Assembly: GCA_963823945.1 (NCBI GenBank)
Contig: CAWGNK010000007.1
Coordinates: forward strand, 1-64,000
DNA length: 64,000 nucleotides
Source of the DNA: Bog-793 sp963823945
Lineage (GTDB): Bacteria; Actinomycetota; Acidimicrobiia; Acidimicrobiales; Bog-793
Reading direction: 5' to 3'
The position numbers and the translations under genes were made by a program. The notes under the pieces were generated by a model that was not told the DNA's origin, searched no databases, and saw only the letters and a list, made by a program, of their open reading frames with translations. Of the stretch, positions 8,385-17,194 are shown in pieces (the first letter of the stretch is position 1; each line of letters starts with the position of its first letter).

Positions 8385-9524
8385 ATGAGGGCGAACTCCG
8401 GTCTTTTCGGCCGTACCGTGACGGTTGGTGCGCTGTTCTTGTCAGGAATGACTCTTGCCACGCTGGCGGTGACATCGGCCGTCGGCGCAGCAGGGAGCAA
8501 CGGCTCTCGACTTTCTCTGTCGGCAACGGCTGTGGGGTCATTCTCAGGCGCCAAGGCAGGCGGCTACGGGTTCGACGACCCCTTGGCCGTCGCCTCGACC
8601 GGCGCCCTGGTCAAGGTGATCCACGGTTCGAGCTACGGGTTCGACGGTCCCGCGGCCATCGCCTGGGGCGGTACCCACGTTTGGGTGGCGAACGGCAACG
8701 GCAACTCGGTCACCGATCTCTCGGCCTCGACCGGCGCCCTGGTTAAGGTCATCCGCGGTTCCAGCTACGGGTTCAGTACCCCCGAGGGCGTCACATTGGG
8801 CGGGGGCCACGTCTGGGTGACGAACTTCTACGGCAGGTCGGTCACCGAGCTCTCGGCCTCGACCGGCGCCCTGGTCAAGGTGATCCGCGGCTCGAGCTAC
8901 GGGTTCAATGGTCCCGCGGACGTCGCCTCGGATGGCACCCACGTCTGGGTGACGAACTTCTATGGCAACTCGGTCACCGAGCTCTCGGCCGCGACCGGCG
9001 CCCTGGTCAAGGTGATCCGCGGCTCGAGCTACTGGTTCGTCGGTCCCGGGTCTATCGCCTGGGGCAGCACCCACATCTGGGTGGTGAACGGCAACGGCAG
9101 CACGGTCACCGAGCTCTCGGCCTCGACCGGCGCCCTGGTCAAGGTGATCCGCGGCCCGAGCTATGGGTTCAATTACCCCAGCGGCGTCGCCTTGGGCGGG
9201 GGCCACGTCTGGGTGGCAAGTCCGAGTGGCAACTCGGTCACCGAGCTCTCGGCCTCGACCGGCGCTCTGGTCAAGGTGATCCGCGGCTCGAGCTACGGGT
9301 TCTTCGGTCTATTGGACGTCGCCTCGGACGGCACCCACGTCTGGGTGCCGAACCTCTTTGGCAACTCGGTCACCGAGCTCTCGGCCGCGACCGGTGCCCT
9401 GGACAAGGTGATCCGCGGCGCGAGCTACGGGTTCGACCATCCCGAGGCTATCGCCTGGGGCAGCGCCCACATTTGGGTGGCGAATAACAAAGGCAACTCG
9501 GTCACCGAGTTCCCAGCGTCGTGA
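8385..9524 (+). CDS. Secreted seven-repeat beta-propeller protein
   Basis: 379 aa. A signal peptide spans about residues 1-36 (VGALFLSGMTLATLAVTSAVGAA). Seven 44-residue repeats follow, each with STGALVKVIRGSSYGF, then a variable GPxxIAWGGTHVWVAN segment, then GNSVTELSA. The W-V-x-N and repeat length are those of NHL/YVTN-type six- or seven-bladed propellers. The ATG is preceded by GAGAGGAG. No catalytic residues are evident, so a surface binding or scaffold role is likely. The specific ligand is unknown. It sits between two IS elements, so it may be part of the mobile region. Confidence 0.75.
   Translation: MRANSGLFGRTVTVGALFLSGMTLATLAVTSAVGAAGSNGSRLSLSATAVGSFSGAKAGGYGFDDPLAVASTGALVKVIHGSSYGFDGPAAIAWGGTHVWVANGNGNSVTDLSASTGALVKVIRGSSYGFSTPEGVTLGGGHVWVTNFYGRSVTELSASTGALVKVIRGSSYGFNGPADVASDGTHVWVTNFYGNSVTELSAATGALVKVIRGSSYWFVGPGSIAWGSTHIWVVNGNGSTVTELSASTGALVKVIRGPSYGFNYPSGVALGGGHVWVASPSGNSVTELSASTGALVKVIRGSSYGFFGLLDVASDGTHVWVPNLFGNSVTELSAATGALDKVIRGASYGFDHPEAIAWGSAHIWVANNKGNSVTEFPAS
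8590..9520 (+). repeat. Tandem 132-bp repeats (x7) inside the propeller gene
   Basis: The coding repeat is mirrored at DNA level: CTGGTCAAGGTGATCCGCGG recurs about every 132 bp. The parts around it are nearly identical, while the segment encoding the blade's variable strand differs. This suggests recent duplication and a potential for copy-number change. Confidence 0.85.
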
Positions 9525-9719
9525 CCGCCGGCAGGATCGGGAACTGCCACGCTTGGGAGGGTATTTCGATCGGCAACCCATCTGGGATGCCCTCCTGAGG
9601 GTCTTGGTAGGGGCCCGACTTGGGGACTGACGTACTTCACGCACCCGGACTCCGAATGACACGGGTTCGTTCCTCCTGCTAAACGGTCAACTGCTACAGC
9701 CTCTTGGAGCAGTAGGGGC

Positions 9720-10106
9720 ATGTCAGAGGGTCGGGAACCCAGGAAGCTTCTTGAGGCCGCCCGCCACTTCTCGGATGACCAGGTAGCATTCGATTTCGTA
9801 GTGTCGCTGCGCAGGCCGAACGGCGAGCCCGTTTGCTCGGGCTGCGGATGCATGGAAGCCAGCTTCCTTGACACCCGTTCCATCTGGGAATGCAAGGGTT
9901 TCGCACGTCAATTCAGCGTTCGCGTTGGGTCCATGTTCGAGGACTCGCCGCTTCCGTTCTCAAAGTGGCTCCCCGCCATGTGGCTGATCGTGAACTCTAA
10001 GAACGGCATCAGTTCGTACGAGGTCGCTCGTGCGCTTGGCGTGACCCAGAAGTCCGCGTGGCACATGATTCACCGCGTTCGCCTTGCAATGACAACCGGC
10101 ATGTGA
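9720..10106 (+). pseudogene. IS1595-family transposase, 3' truncated
   Basis: The N-terminal 126 residues of an IS1595-type transposase: zinc-ribbon Cys pairs (CSGCGCMEAS then WECKGFARQFSVRVGSMFEDS), FSKWLPAMWLIVNSKNGISSYE and a helix-turn-helix ALGVTQKSAWHMIHRVRLAM. The ISXO2-type catalytic domain is missing because foreign sequence (an IS21 end fragment) starts at 10102. The ATG has a GTAGGGG site upstream. Non-functional. Confidence 0.8.
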
Positions 10107-10127
10107 ATGCCGATCGAAAACAGGAGT
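10102..10127 (+). repeat. Isolated IS21 terminal fragment
   Basis: TGTGAATGCCGATCGAAAAC and the following CAGGAG match the left end of the IS21 element at 5500-5525 with one change. It joins the cut IS1595 gene to the cut IS110 gene. It looks like the scar of a deleted element. Confidence 0.65.
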
Positions 10128-10224
10128 GCGCGCCTTCTACGACGCGTACAGGCAAGCCGGCGACAGCCACCATGCGGCGCTCAGAGCTCTCGGGAACCGG
10201 CTCGTCGGCATCCTCCACGGCTGT

Positions 10225-11604
10225 TGTCAACGGCGGCTGAATTCTGACCCCCCTTCGACGCCCTGGGTTCTAGCCATCGTTGCAACACCTGGACCTTCCA
10301 GGAGTCGCAATGCCCAAGTCACGTCGGCCGCACAAGCACCCCGGGGTTTCGCCACAGCAGGAGAAGAGGGATCTATACATCAGGCTCATGTCACAAGGCA
10401 TGAGCAACAACGCCGCCTGCCGAGCCGTCGGCATCAACTCCCGCACCGGCAAGCGCTGGAGGCACGGCCGGACGGTCGTGACGTCTACTGGGAGGGTGCT
10501 CACCTACCCGCCGATCTCACACCAGCCGTCGGCGATCTCCAGCCGGTTCCTTCCCGAAGACGAGAGGATCGCCATCGCCGACGGGCTGGTGCTCGGCCGG
10601 AGCCTGCGGGCGATCGCCGCCGAGCTGTGCCGCCCGGCTTCGACGGTGAGCCGCGAGGTCAGTCGCAACTGCGACGCTGGGACCGGCGCCTACAACCCCT
10701 ACCGTGCACAGCGCCTCGCCTGTGCTCGCCGTGCCCGGCCGAGGCCTGGAAAGCTGGCACTGAACAGCGAGCTCCGCGCCTTCGTCCAGGGTCACCTGGA
10801 GAAGCGCTGGAGCCCCGAGCAGATCAGCAAAGTGCTGGCGAAGCAGTTCCCCGACCGACCCGAGATGCGTGTGGCCCACGAGACGATCTACCAGGCGCTC
10901 TATGTCCAGGGCCGTGGCCAGCTGCGACGTGAGCTGCAGAAAGCTCTTCGCACCGGCCGGCCTCGTCGCAGGCCGCGCCGCCGGGGCGACCAGCGCAACT
11001 CTCGTTTTGCCGGCCCGAAGCTGATGATTAGCGATCGACCCCCCGAGGTGATGGACCGGGCCGTGCCTGGGCATTGGGAAGGCGACCTTCTCATGGGGCA
11101 GCTCAACCGTTCTGCCATCGGCACCCTCGTCGAGCGCAGCACTCGCTACGTGATGCTCCTGCACCTGCCGGACGGGCACGGCCCCGAGCGAGTGCGGGAC
11201 GCGCTGGTCGAGACGGTCTCGACGCTGCCGTCCCACCTGGCGCGCTCGTTAACCTGGGACCAGGGCACGGAAATGCACCGACATGCCGAGTTCACCGTTG
11301 CGACCAACGTCCCTGTCTACTTCTGCGACCCGGCCAGCCCGTGGCAGCGTGGCTCGAACGAGAACACCAACGGCCTGCTTCGCCAGTACTTCCCGAAGGG
11401 AACCGACCTGAGCGCTCACTCAGCAGACGAGCTCGTCACCGTGGCCGCCGAGCTCAACTCCCGCCCACGCAAGACACTCGACTGGGAGACGCCGGCCGAC
11501 CGCCTCGATGAGTTCCTCCGAACCGCCACCTAAGCCATTTGTGTTGCAACGATGGCTAGAACCCAGGGCGTCGCAGGGGGGTCAGAATCTAGCCGCCGTT
11601 GACA
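10225..11604. mobile_element. IS30-family insertion sequence, complete
   Basis: 1380 bp with 64-bp terminal inverted repeats (10225-10288 and 11541-11604, three mismatches) starting TGTCAACGGCGGCT. GCTGT flanks both sides (10220-10224 and 11605-11609) as a probable 5-bp target duplication. It contains one intact transposase gene. High end identity and an exact insertion into an older remnant argue for a recent arrival. Confidence 0.88.
10310..11533 (+). CDS. IS30-family transposase
   Basis: 407 aa. The N-terminal HTH region is SQGMSNNAACRAVGINSRTG, with a second HTH in LVLGRSLRAIAAELCRPAST. The catalytic DDE domain has the first Asp in GHWEGDLLMGQ, the second in LTWDQGTEM and the Glu in WQRGSNENTNGLLRQYFPKGT, all family signatures. 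ATG 10310 is preferred to an upstream GTG because CCAGGAG precedes it at the right distance. No damage is seen, so it is probably active. Confidence 0.93.
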   Translation: MPKSRRPHKHPGVSPQQEKRDLYIRLMSQGMSNNAACRAVGINSRTGKRWRHGRTVVTSTGRVLTYPPISHQPSAISSRFLPEDERIAIADGLVLGRSLRAIAAELCRPASTVSREVSRNCDAGTGAYNPYRAQRLACARRARPRPGKLALNSELRAFVQGHLEKRWSPEQISKVLAKQFPDRPEMRVAHETIYQALYVQGRGQLRRELQKALRTGRPRRRPRRRGDQRNSRFAGPKLMISDRPPEVMDRAVPGHWEGDLLMGQLNRSAIGTLVERSTRYVMLLHLPDGHGPERVRDALVETVSTLPSHLARSLTWDQGTEMHRHAEFTVATNVPVYFCDPASPWQRGSNENTNGLLRQYFPKGTDLSAHSADELVTVAAELNSRPRKTLDWETPADRLDEFLRTAT

Positions 11605-11707
11605 GCTGTCTCGCCAACGGCAGCTTCTACGACGAGCACACCGCCTGGGCCACCGCTCAGAGAGCCAACTCACAGAGGCCGCTTGACATCTTCGGACCGT
11701 CGGATAG

Positions 11708-11790
11708 CTAGTCAGGGCCTCGTGGCAGATCCGGGGGAACTGGGCAGACGACACCGGTCAACTTGAGGGGCTGGTGCCCGCAAGGGCGTA
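11708..11790 (+). repeat. 83-bp direct repeat, copy 2 (truncated tRNA-Leu-like)
   Basis: Matches 3046-3128 with two mismatches, including the D-arm-like part, the TCAA insertion, the GAG anticodon loop and the variable arm. After GGGCGTA the sequence diverges, so the T-arm and acceptor are absent. It sits just before the second RHS gene. Confidence 0.8.
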
Positions 11791-11822
11791 TGAGATCTAG
11801 TCCCGAGCTATCGGGCCCACTC

Positions 11823-11851
11823 TTGACATCATCCGCCTTTGAGCACAGGAT
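11823..11851 (+). promoter_or_regulatory. Candidate sigma-70-type promoter for the second RHS gene
   Basis: TTGACA at 11823-11828 and CAGGAT at 11846-11851 are separated by 17 bp. Transcription would start about 75 bp before the ATG at 11933. Seen by pattern only. Confidence 0.4.
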
Positions 11852-11932
11852 CACACGCAGTTCCTTGGGGGCAGCTCTGTGCCGCTGAGGCCGCTGGGGT
11901 TCGTTCGCGCGAGAGGCAACGGGGGGCCGGCG

Positions 11933-14900
11933 ATGGCGGAAGCAACGATCAGGCGCAATCGGACGGGAAGCCGACTCGGGGGCGCCCGGTACCGTGGGGG
12001 CAAGGCACTAGGTGCGACGCAGGGTCGGAGCCGGCCTGGGTTGAGCGGTCTGGGCGTGCCTCTTTGTGCCGCGCTTATCTTGGCCGGTGCCCTCGCGACG
12101 GTTCAGGGTGCTTCCGAGCCCTCCGGGCCAGTGCCGTTGGGACCGGTCCAGCTGCTGAGCTCGGCTCCAATCCCCTCGACGTGGGTCACCGCCACGATCC
12201 CAACCGGCCTCGGGGCTCTCTACGCCGTCTCGTGCTCGAGTCCGACCGACTGCGTTGCGGTTGGCCAGACAACCGGCGCCCAGGGAGCGGCGATCGAGAC
12301 GACCAACGGCGGTCAGAGCTGGTCGAGCGACACTGTCCCCTCGGGCGCCCCGCCGCTGCTCGCGGTGTCCTGCTGGGCCCCCGGGGATTGCGTCGCCACC
12401 GGCGGCACGACGAGCGCCGGGGACATCTATGTGGAGACAGCCGGCTCCTTCGCCGGACCGCAGACGGAGCCGTCAGGAGACACCGAGGTCGACGCGGTGT
12501 CCTGCCCTTCCGCGAGCTACTGCGCCGCGCTCGCCTACAGCACCACGACGGGGCTGTTCGACGACATCCTGACGAGCACGACCGGTGGCTCGACCTGGTC
12601 CCGCACGGCCTCCCAGGTGACCGTGAGCGGCCAGCCGGTCTCCTTGGACGCCGTGCAATGTCAGAGCGCCTCGATGTGCTTCGTCTCGGGGCCGCCGGCC
12701 TCGCCCTCGTCTCCGGCGATCCTCTGGACGACGAACGGCTGGTCCAGCTACTCAGGCACCCGGCCAGGGGTCAGCGGCGACGTGCTCAGCTCCGTCGACT
12801 GTCCGACCGCCACCTACTGCCTCGCCTCCGGGAACACGACGACGCCAACGGCAATCGTGATCGGCGGGATGCTAACGGGCGGATCGTGGAGCTGGAGCCA
12901 GACCTCGAGTCAGCCTGCTGCCTCGCAGATCAGCAAGGTCCTGGGCGATCTCTGCAGTTCCACCACGACCTGTGTTCTCGTCGGCGCCAACAACCTCGGC
13001 GATCTGGCGATCGCGGCCAGCTCCGATGGGGGCCTGACCTGGAACACCGAGTCCACCCCGGTCCTGTCGGGCAGCCTGCTCGGGGTCGCCTGCTCGCCGG
13101 TGGCGGCCGGGGAACAGCAGGTCTGCTTCACGGTCGGGGAGCACTCTGGCAGTGCTGTCCTCCTGCAAGACCGCGAGGGAGTCCTGGCGACGGGCACCCC
13201 CGTCACGACGCCGGCAGGTGCTCCCTACGGCGCCGACGCCTGGGGAGGTGGGAGCCCGTCTGAGGTCGAGGTCGACCAGAACATCTGGGTCAGGAGCGGC
13301 TCCGGCCAGGTCAACACCGCGACGGGGGACGTCTCGTACACAGCTACCGACCTCACGGTCCCCGGGCCGGGCATCCCGCTGCAGTTCACTCGCACCTACG
13401 ACGCCCAGGAGGCCGAAGTACAAGCAGGCGGCTCGGCAGTCCCGCCCCTCGGCTATGGCTGGTCCGACAACTTGAACACGAGCCTCGCCTATGTCTCCGG
13501 CATCGCGACCATTGCCGAGGAGGACGGATCGCAGGTCTCCTTCGTCCCGATCGCCGGCGACGGGAATTACTGGTGCAGCGGCCTCTCCACGAACTTCTGC
13601 CCGACCGCGCCCCGGGTCGAAGCGACGCTCAACCAGAACTCCAACGGCACCTGGACCTTCGCCCGCTTCACGGGGGCCGACGACACCTTCACCTTCTCTT
13701 CGTCAGGCGCGTTGACCGAGATCGAGGACCCGGTCGGCGACACTTTGACCGCCAGCACCTACACGGGGAACGACCCGTCGTGCCCGTCTGGTGACAGCTG
13801 CACGGTGTGGACCAGCACCCCGGCACAGGGTGCAACGGCCGGCCAGCTCGTGCTCGTGACCGACAGCGCGAACCAGCTGAGCGAGATCTTCGTCCCCGGC
13901 GCCAGCAGCCAACAGGTCATCTACTACTACTCAGGGTCGGGATGTACCTGGGGCGCGAACACGCCTGACCTCTGCGCCGTCAAGGACGTGCTTGGCAACA
14001 CGACCAGCTACACCTACGACGGTCCGAGCTTCGAGTACTACCTCTTGACCGTGACGCCTCCCGGGGGGATCGGCTACTACTCCAACGTCTACAACTCGGC
14101 CGGCCAGGTGACCGAGCAGACGAACCCGGTGGCTGGCGACACGACCACCTTCTACTACGGCACCGCCACCCCAACGCCTACCACCACCAGCTTGACCACC
14201 ACGACGGTGAGCGTCTACGGGACCGGCAGCACGGCACCGGACGAGACCGAGTACGACTACGCCGACGGCTTGCTGACCGCTGTCGTCCGCGGGCTCGGCA
14301 CCGGCAGCCCGGGGATGGCGAGCGCGATCCGCAACCCCACCGTGCTGCTCGACACCTCCGTCACTGACGCCGTCGGGAACACCGTCGCCGACACCTACCA
14401 GACGGGCGGGTCCCCGACCTCGGCGGCGAACGTCGTCGCCGCTGTCGACGGCGTCGGCAAAGAGGTCCAGGCGGCGTATGGCGCCGACAACCAGGTCTGG
14501 TGCAGCGTCGACGCCGCCGACTATGCCGACGGCACGAGGTGCCCGAGCTCGCCGCCTGCGGCTCCTCCGTCGCCCGGCACAACGGACCCCAACCTCGGGG
14601 CGACGATCTCGCTTTACAACGCGGCGGACGAACTCACCGCCGTGACCGATCCCCTCGGCAACACGACCACCTACGCCTACACCCCCGCTGGTGACGGGGT
14701 CCCCGTCGGGCTCCAGTACTGCGCGGTCGACCCGGTTGACTACCAGGCTGGGCTCTCCTGCCCCGCCTACGGCGCCAGTCACGTCCCCGGCACCGCCACC
14801 GAGACCTACAACGCCGCCGGGTACGTCGTGACCTCGACGGATGCCGACGGCCACACCACCTCATACACCTACAGCTCGACCAACCCGGGGCTTGTTGCCA

Positions 14901-17194
14901 CCACAACCAGGCCCGACGGCACCGTGACGAGCTACAGCTATGACGCCGCGGGCCACGCCCTGCTGACGACAGCTAGCTTCGGGAGCTACTCGGCCACGAC
15001 CCAGGTCGCCTACGACGGCGCCGAGCGCCAGTTCTGCGAGGTCGCCCCGGCCGAGTACGCCAAGGGCGTCCGCTGCCCGGCGCTGCCGATCACGATCCCG
15101 ACGCCCGGGAGCGATCTCTACCTCGGCGCCACGATCACGACCTACAACGCCGACAGCCAGGTGACCCAGACGACCAACCCGCTCGGGGGGATCACCTACA
15201 CCGCCTACGACGACGCCGGCCAGGCCTTCTGCTCGGTCGCCCCCTACGAGGCGGCCGAGGGCGTGACGTGCCCCTCGGCACCACCTTCTTCGCCGCCGAC
15301 GGTCGGCAACGACCCGTATCTCGGGGCGACGATCACGACCTACAACGCCGCGGGCCAAGTTGTCCAGGTGACGAACCCGCTCGGCGGGATCACACTCACG
15401 AGCTACGACGCGGCGGGGAACGTGCTCGAAACGACCGTCGAGTCGAACAACCCGACGGCGGACCCGAACCTCGTCACCTTCTACAGCTACGACGCCGACA
15501 ACCGCGTCGTCCAGACCACCGTCGGCTATGGCTCGGCGAGCCCGGCGACGACCGAGCAGTACTACGACCCGAACGGCCACGTCTTCTGCTCGGTGTCGGC
15601 CAATGCCTACGCCCAAGGGTCAGCGGCCTTCCAGTGCCCGACCTGGCAGACGGGTTGGATCACGGCGCCGCCGAGCCCGAAGGTGCTGTACTCGTCGACG
15701 CCGAGTGCGAGCCAGGCCAACAACGCCACGACGGCGTTCTACAACGCCGACCGCGACGAGGTGCAGACCACCGACCCCGACATCGCGACCTCCGTCTCGG
15801 CCTTCGACGGCGACGGCCGGACCTACTGCACCTCCGACCCGGTGAACGTGGCCGCCTGGCTGCAGGCCAACCCGTCGGGCAGCTACCCCTACCTGTGCCC
15901 GGGCGCGGCGCCAAGTTCGCCACCGGCCCAGGGGTCCAACCCCGGTTACACGATGACGATCTTCGACCCGGCGGGGCTGATGCTGTCGACGACCGACCAG
16001 CTCGGCGACACGACGACCTACGGCTACGATTCGGCAGGCCTCGAGAGCTCGATGACGGACCCCAGCGAGTCTGCGACGACCGACTACTGCTACTACTACC
16101 AGAGCGGCTCGGGGAACTGCGCCGCCTCCGCCCCCGCCGGCGGCGGGGCCGGGAGCGACCAGTACGCGCAGGTCCTCCCGAGCGAGACGCCGTCCACCTA
16201 CACCTACGATGCGGGCGGGGCCGCCGACGCGACGAGCTCCCCGGCGGGGTCGACGACTGACAGCTACGACGCGCTCGGCGACCTGACCGCCGAGACGTAC
16301 TCCAACACGGTCTCGGGCTACTCGACTCCGGCCAACGTCAGCTACACCTACTACGTCGACGGGTCGCGCGAATCGATGACCGACGGAACTGGCACGACTA
16401 CCTACACGCCCGACGCGATGGGAGACGTCACCTCCCAGGCCTTCAGCGCCGCCAACGGCAGCGGGCTCAGCTCGAACACGATCAGCTACAGCTACTTCAC
16501 GACCGGTCTGCTCGCCTCGGAGACCTACCCCCCTTACGGGAACTACTTCAGCTCGCCAACGGTCACCTACACCTACGACGCCCTCGGCAACATGGCCTCG
16601 GAGACCGACTGGCTCGGCAACAAGGTCAGCTTCGCCCATGACGGCGATGGCAACCTCACGGCCCAGGACAACGAGGTGTCGAGCTCGTACCCGAACGGGA
16701 CGAGCGGCACGACCTACGCCTACGACGGCGCCGACCTCAACACCACCGCCACCTCGAGCCTCGCCCAGACCTGCGGAGGACAGGAGAGCCTCACCCAGTC
16801 GTTCGCGGGCTCGGGCGGCTCGCGCAACGCCGACGGCGAGGTGACCGAGGACACCGAGACCTACACCGGCTCGTGCTCGGGCCAGGGCTCCTACGAGCGC
16901 AACTACTCCTACGATCTCGCCGGCCAGGTCGTCTACCAGGGTTCCGCGCCGCAGGGCTCGAGCGCGAACAACTTCGCTTACAGCCCGGCCGGAGTCGCGA
17001 CGGACGATCTCGAGCCACGTCTCGAGCGGGGGCAACTTCGACACCTACAGCCAGACGAACAACTCGGCCGAGGCGGTGACCGCCCAGACGCTCATAGCGG
17101 GCACCGGCGGGGTCAGCGCGACCTACGGCTACGACTCCAACGGCGACCTCACGAGCTCGACGAGCGGGGGGGCGACGACGAACTACAGCTATGA
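11933..17194 (+). CDS. RHS-repeat protein, N-terminal part (frame broken near 17003)
   Basis: Large exported RHS protein. ATG 11933 follows GGGGGG and leads into a signal/membrane segment (VPLCAALILAGALATVQGA); an in-frame GTG at 11879 is also possible. Domains in order: a secreted propeller-like region with 'AVSC...DCVA.G' repeats (about 70-420); a DUF6531-type RHS start (VNTATGDVSYTATDL, FTRTYDAQ, GYGWSDN; about 455-530); then many YD repeats (YNAADELTAVTDPLGNTTTY and variants) interleaved with a 'FCSVAP.EAAEGVTCPS.PPSSP' spacer. An extra G at about 17003 shifts the frame; the true continuation is the next ORF, and the last 60 or so residues here are out of frame. Confidence 0.85.
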   Translation: MAEATIRRNRTGSRLGGARYRGGKALGATQGRSRPGLSGLGVPLCAALILAGALATVQGASEPSGPVPLGPVQLLSSAPIPSTWVTATIPTGLGALYAVSCSSPTDCVAVGQTTGAQGAAIETTNGGQSWSSDTVPSGAPPLLAVSCWAPGDCVATGGTTSAGDIYVETAGSFAGPQTEPSGDTEVDAVSCPSASYCAALAYSTTTGLFDDILTSTTGGSTWSRTASQVTVSGQPVSLDAVQCQSASMCFVSGPPASPSSPAILWTTNGWSSYSGTRPGVSGDVLSSVDCPTATYCLASGNTTTPTAIVIGGMLTGGSWSWSQTSSQPAASQISKVLGDLCSSTTTCVLVGANNLGDLAIAASSDGGLTWNTESTPVLSGSLLGVACSPVAAGEQQVCFTVGEHSGSAVLLQDREGVLATGTPVTTPAGAPYGADAWGGGSPSEVEVDQNIWVRSGSGQVNTATGDVSYTATDLTVPGPGIPLQFTRTYDAQEAEVQAGGSAVPPLGYGWSDNLNTSLAYVSGIATIAEEDGSQVSFVPIAGDGNYWCSGLSTNFCPTAPRVEATLNQNSNGTWTFARFTGADDTFTFSSSGALTEIEDPVGDTLTASTYTGNDPSCPSGDSCTVWTSTPAQGATAGQLVLVTDSANQLSEIFVPGASSQQVIYYYSGSGCTWGANTPDLCAVKDVLGNTTSYTYDGPSFEYYLLTVTPPGGIGYYSNVYNSAGQVTEQTNPVAGDTTTFYYGTATPTPTTTSLTTTTVSVYGTGSTAPDETEYDYADGLLTAVVRGLGTGSPGMASAIRNPTVLLDTSVTDAVGNTVADTYQTGGSPTSAANVVAAVDGVGKEVQAAYGADNQVWCSVDAADYADGTRCPSSPPAAPPSPGTTDPNLGATISLYNAADELTAVTDPLGNTTTYAYTPAGDGVPVGLQYCAVDPVDYQAGLSCPAYGASHVPGTATETYNAAGYVVTSTDADGHTTSYTYSSTNPGLVATTTRPDGTVTSYSYDAAGHALLTTASFGSYSATTQVAYDGAERQFCEVAPAEYAKGVRCPALPITIPTPGSDLYLGATITTYNADSQVTQTTNPLGGITYTAYDDAGQAFCSVAPYEAAEGVTCPSAPPSSPPTVGNDPYLGATITTYNAAGQVVQVTNPLGGITLTSYDAAGNVLETTVESNNPTADPNLVTFYSYDADNRVVQTTVGYGSASPATTEQYYDPNGHVFCSVSANAYAQGSAAFQCPTWQTGWITAPPSPKVLYSSTPSASQANNATTAFYNADRDEVQTTDPDIATSVSAFDGDGRTYCTSDPVNVAAWLQANPSGSYPYLCPGAAPSSPPAQGSNPGYTMTIFDPAGLMLSTTDQLGDTTTYGYDSAGLESSMTDPSESATTDYCYYYQSGSGNCAASAPAGGGAGSDQYAQVLPSETPSTYTYDAGGAADATSSPAGSTTDSYDALGDLTAETYSNTVSGYSTPANVSYTYYVDGSRESMTDGTGTTTYTPDAMGDVTSQAFSAANGSGLSSNTISYSYFTTGLLASETYPPYGNYFSSPTVTYTYDALGNMASETDWLGNKVSFAHDGDGNLTAQDNEVSSSYPNGTSGTTYAYDGADLNTTATSSLAQTCGGQESLTQSFAGSGGSRNADGEVTEDTETYTGSCSGQGSYERNYSYDLAGQVVYQGSAPQGSSANNFAYSPAGVATDDLEPRLERGQLRHLQPDEQLGRGGDRPDAHSGHRRGQRDLRLRLQRRPHELDERGGDDELQL

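Larger units (their letters stand above)
10126..11711 (+). pseudogene. IS110-family transposase C-terminal remnant, interrupted by IS30
   Basis: 10126-10224 encodes VRAFYDAYRQAGDSHHAAL then RALGNRLVGILHGC, and 11605-11711 continues with LANGSFYDEHTAWA and a stop after DIFGPSDS, the C-terminal end of IS110/IS116/IS902 transposases. Removing the IS30 element plus one GCTGT copy joins the halves in frame (ILHGC-LANGSFYDEH). The N-terminal DEDD catalytic domain is absent, so it was dead before the IS30 arrived or was cut by the IS21 scar. Confidence 0.75.

Noticed and set aside
8590..9520. Regular 132-bp repeats considered as a CRISPR or satellite
   Set aside because: They encode the blades of a secreted propeller in one frame.
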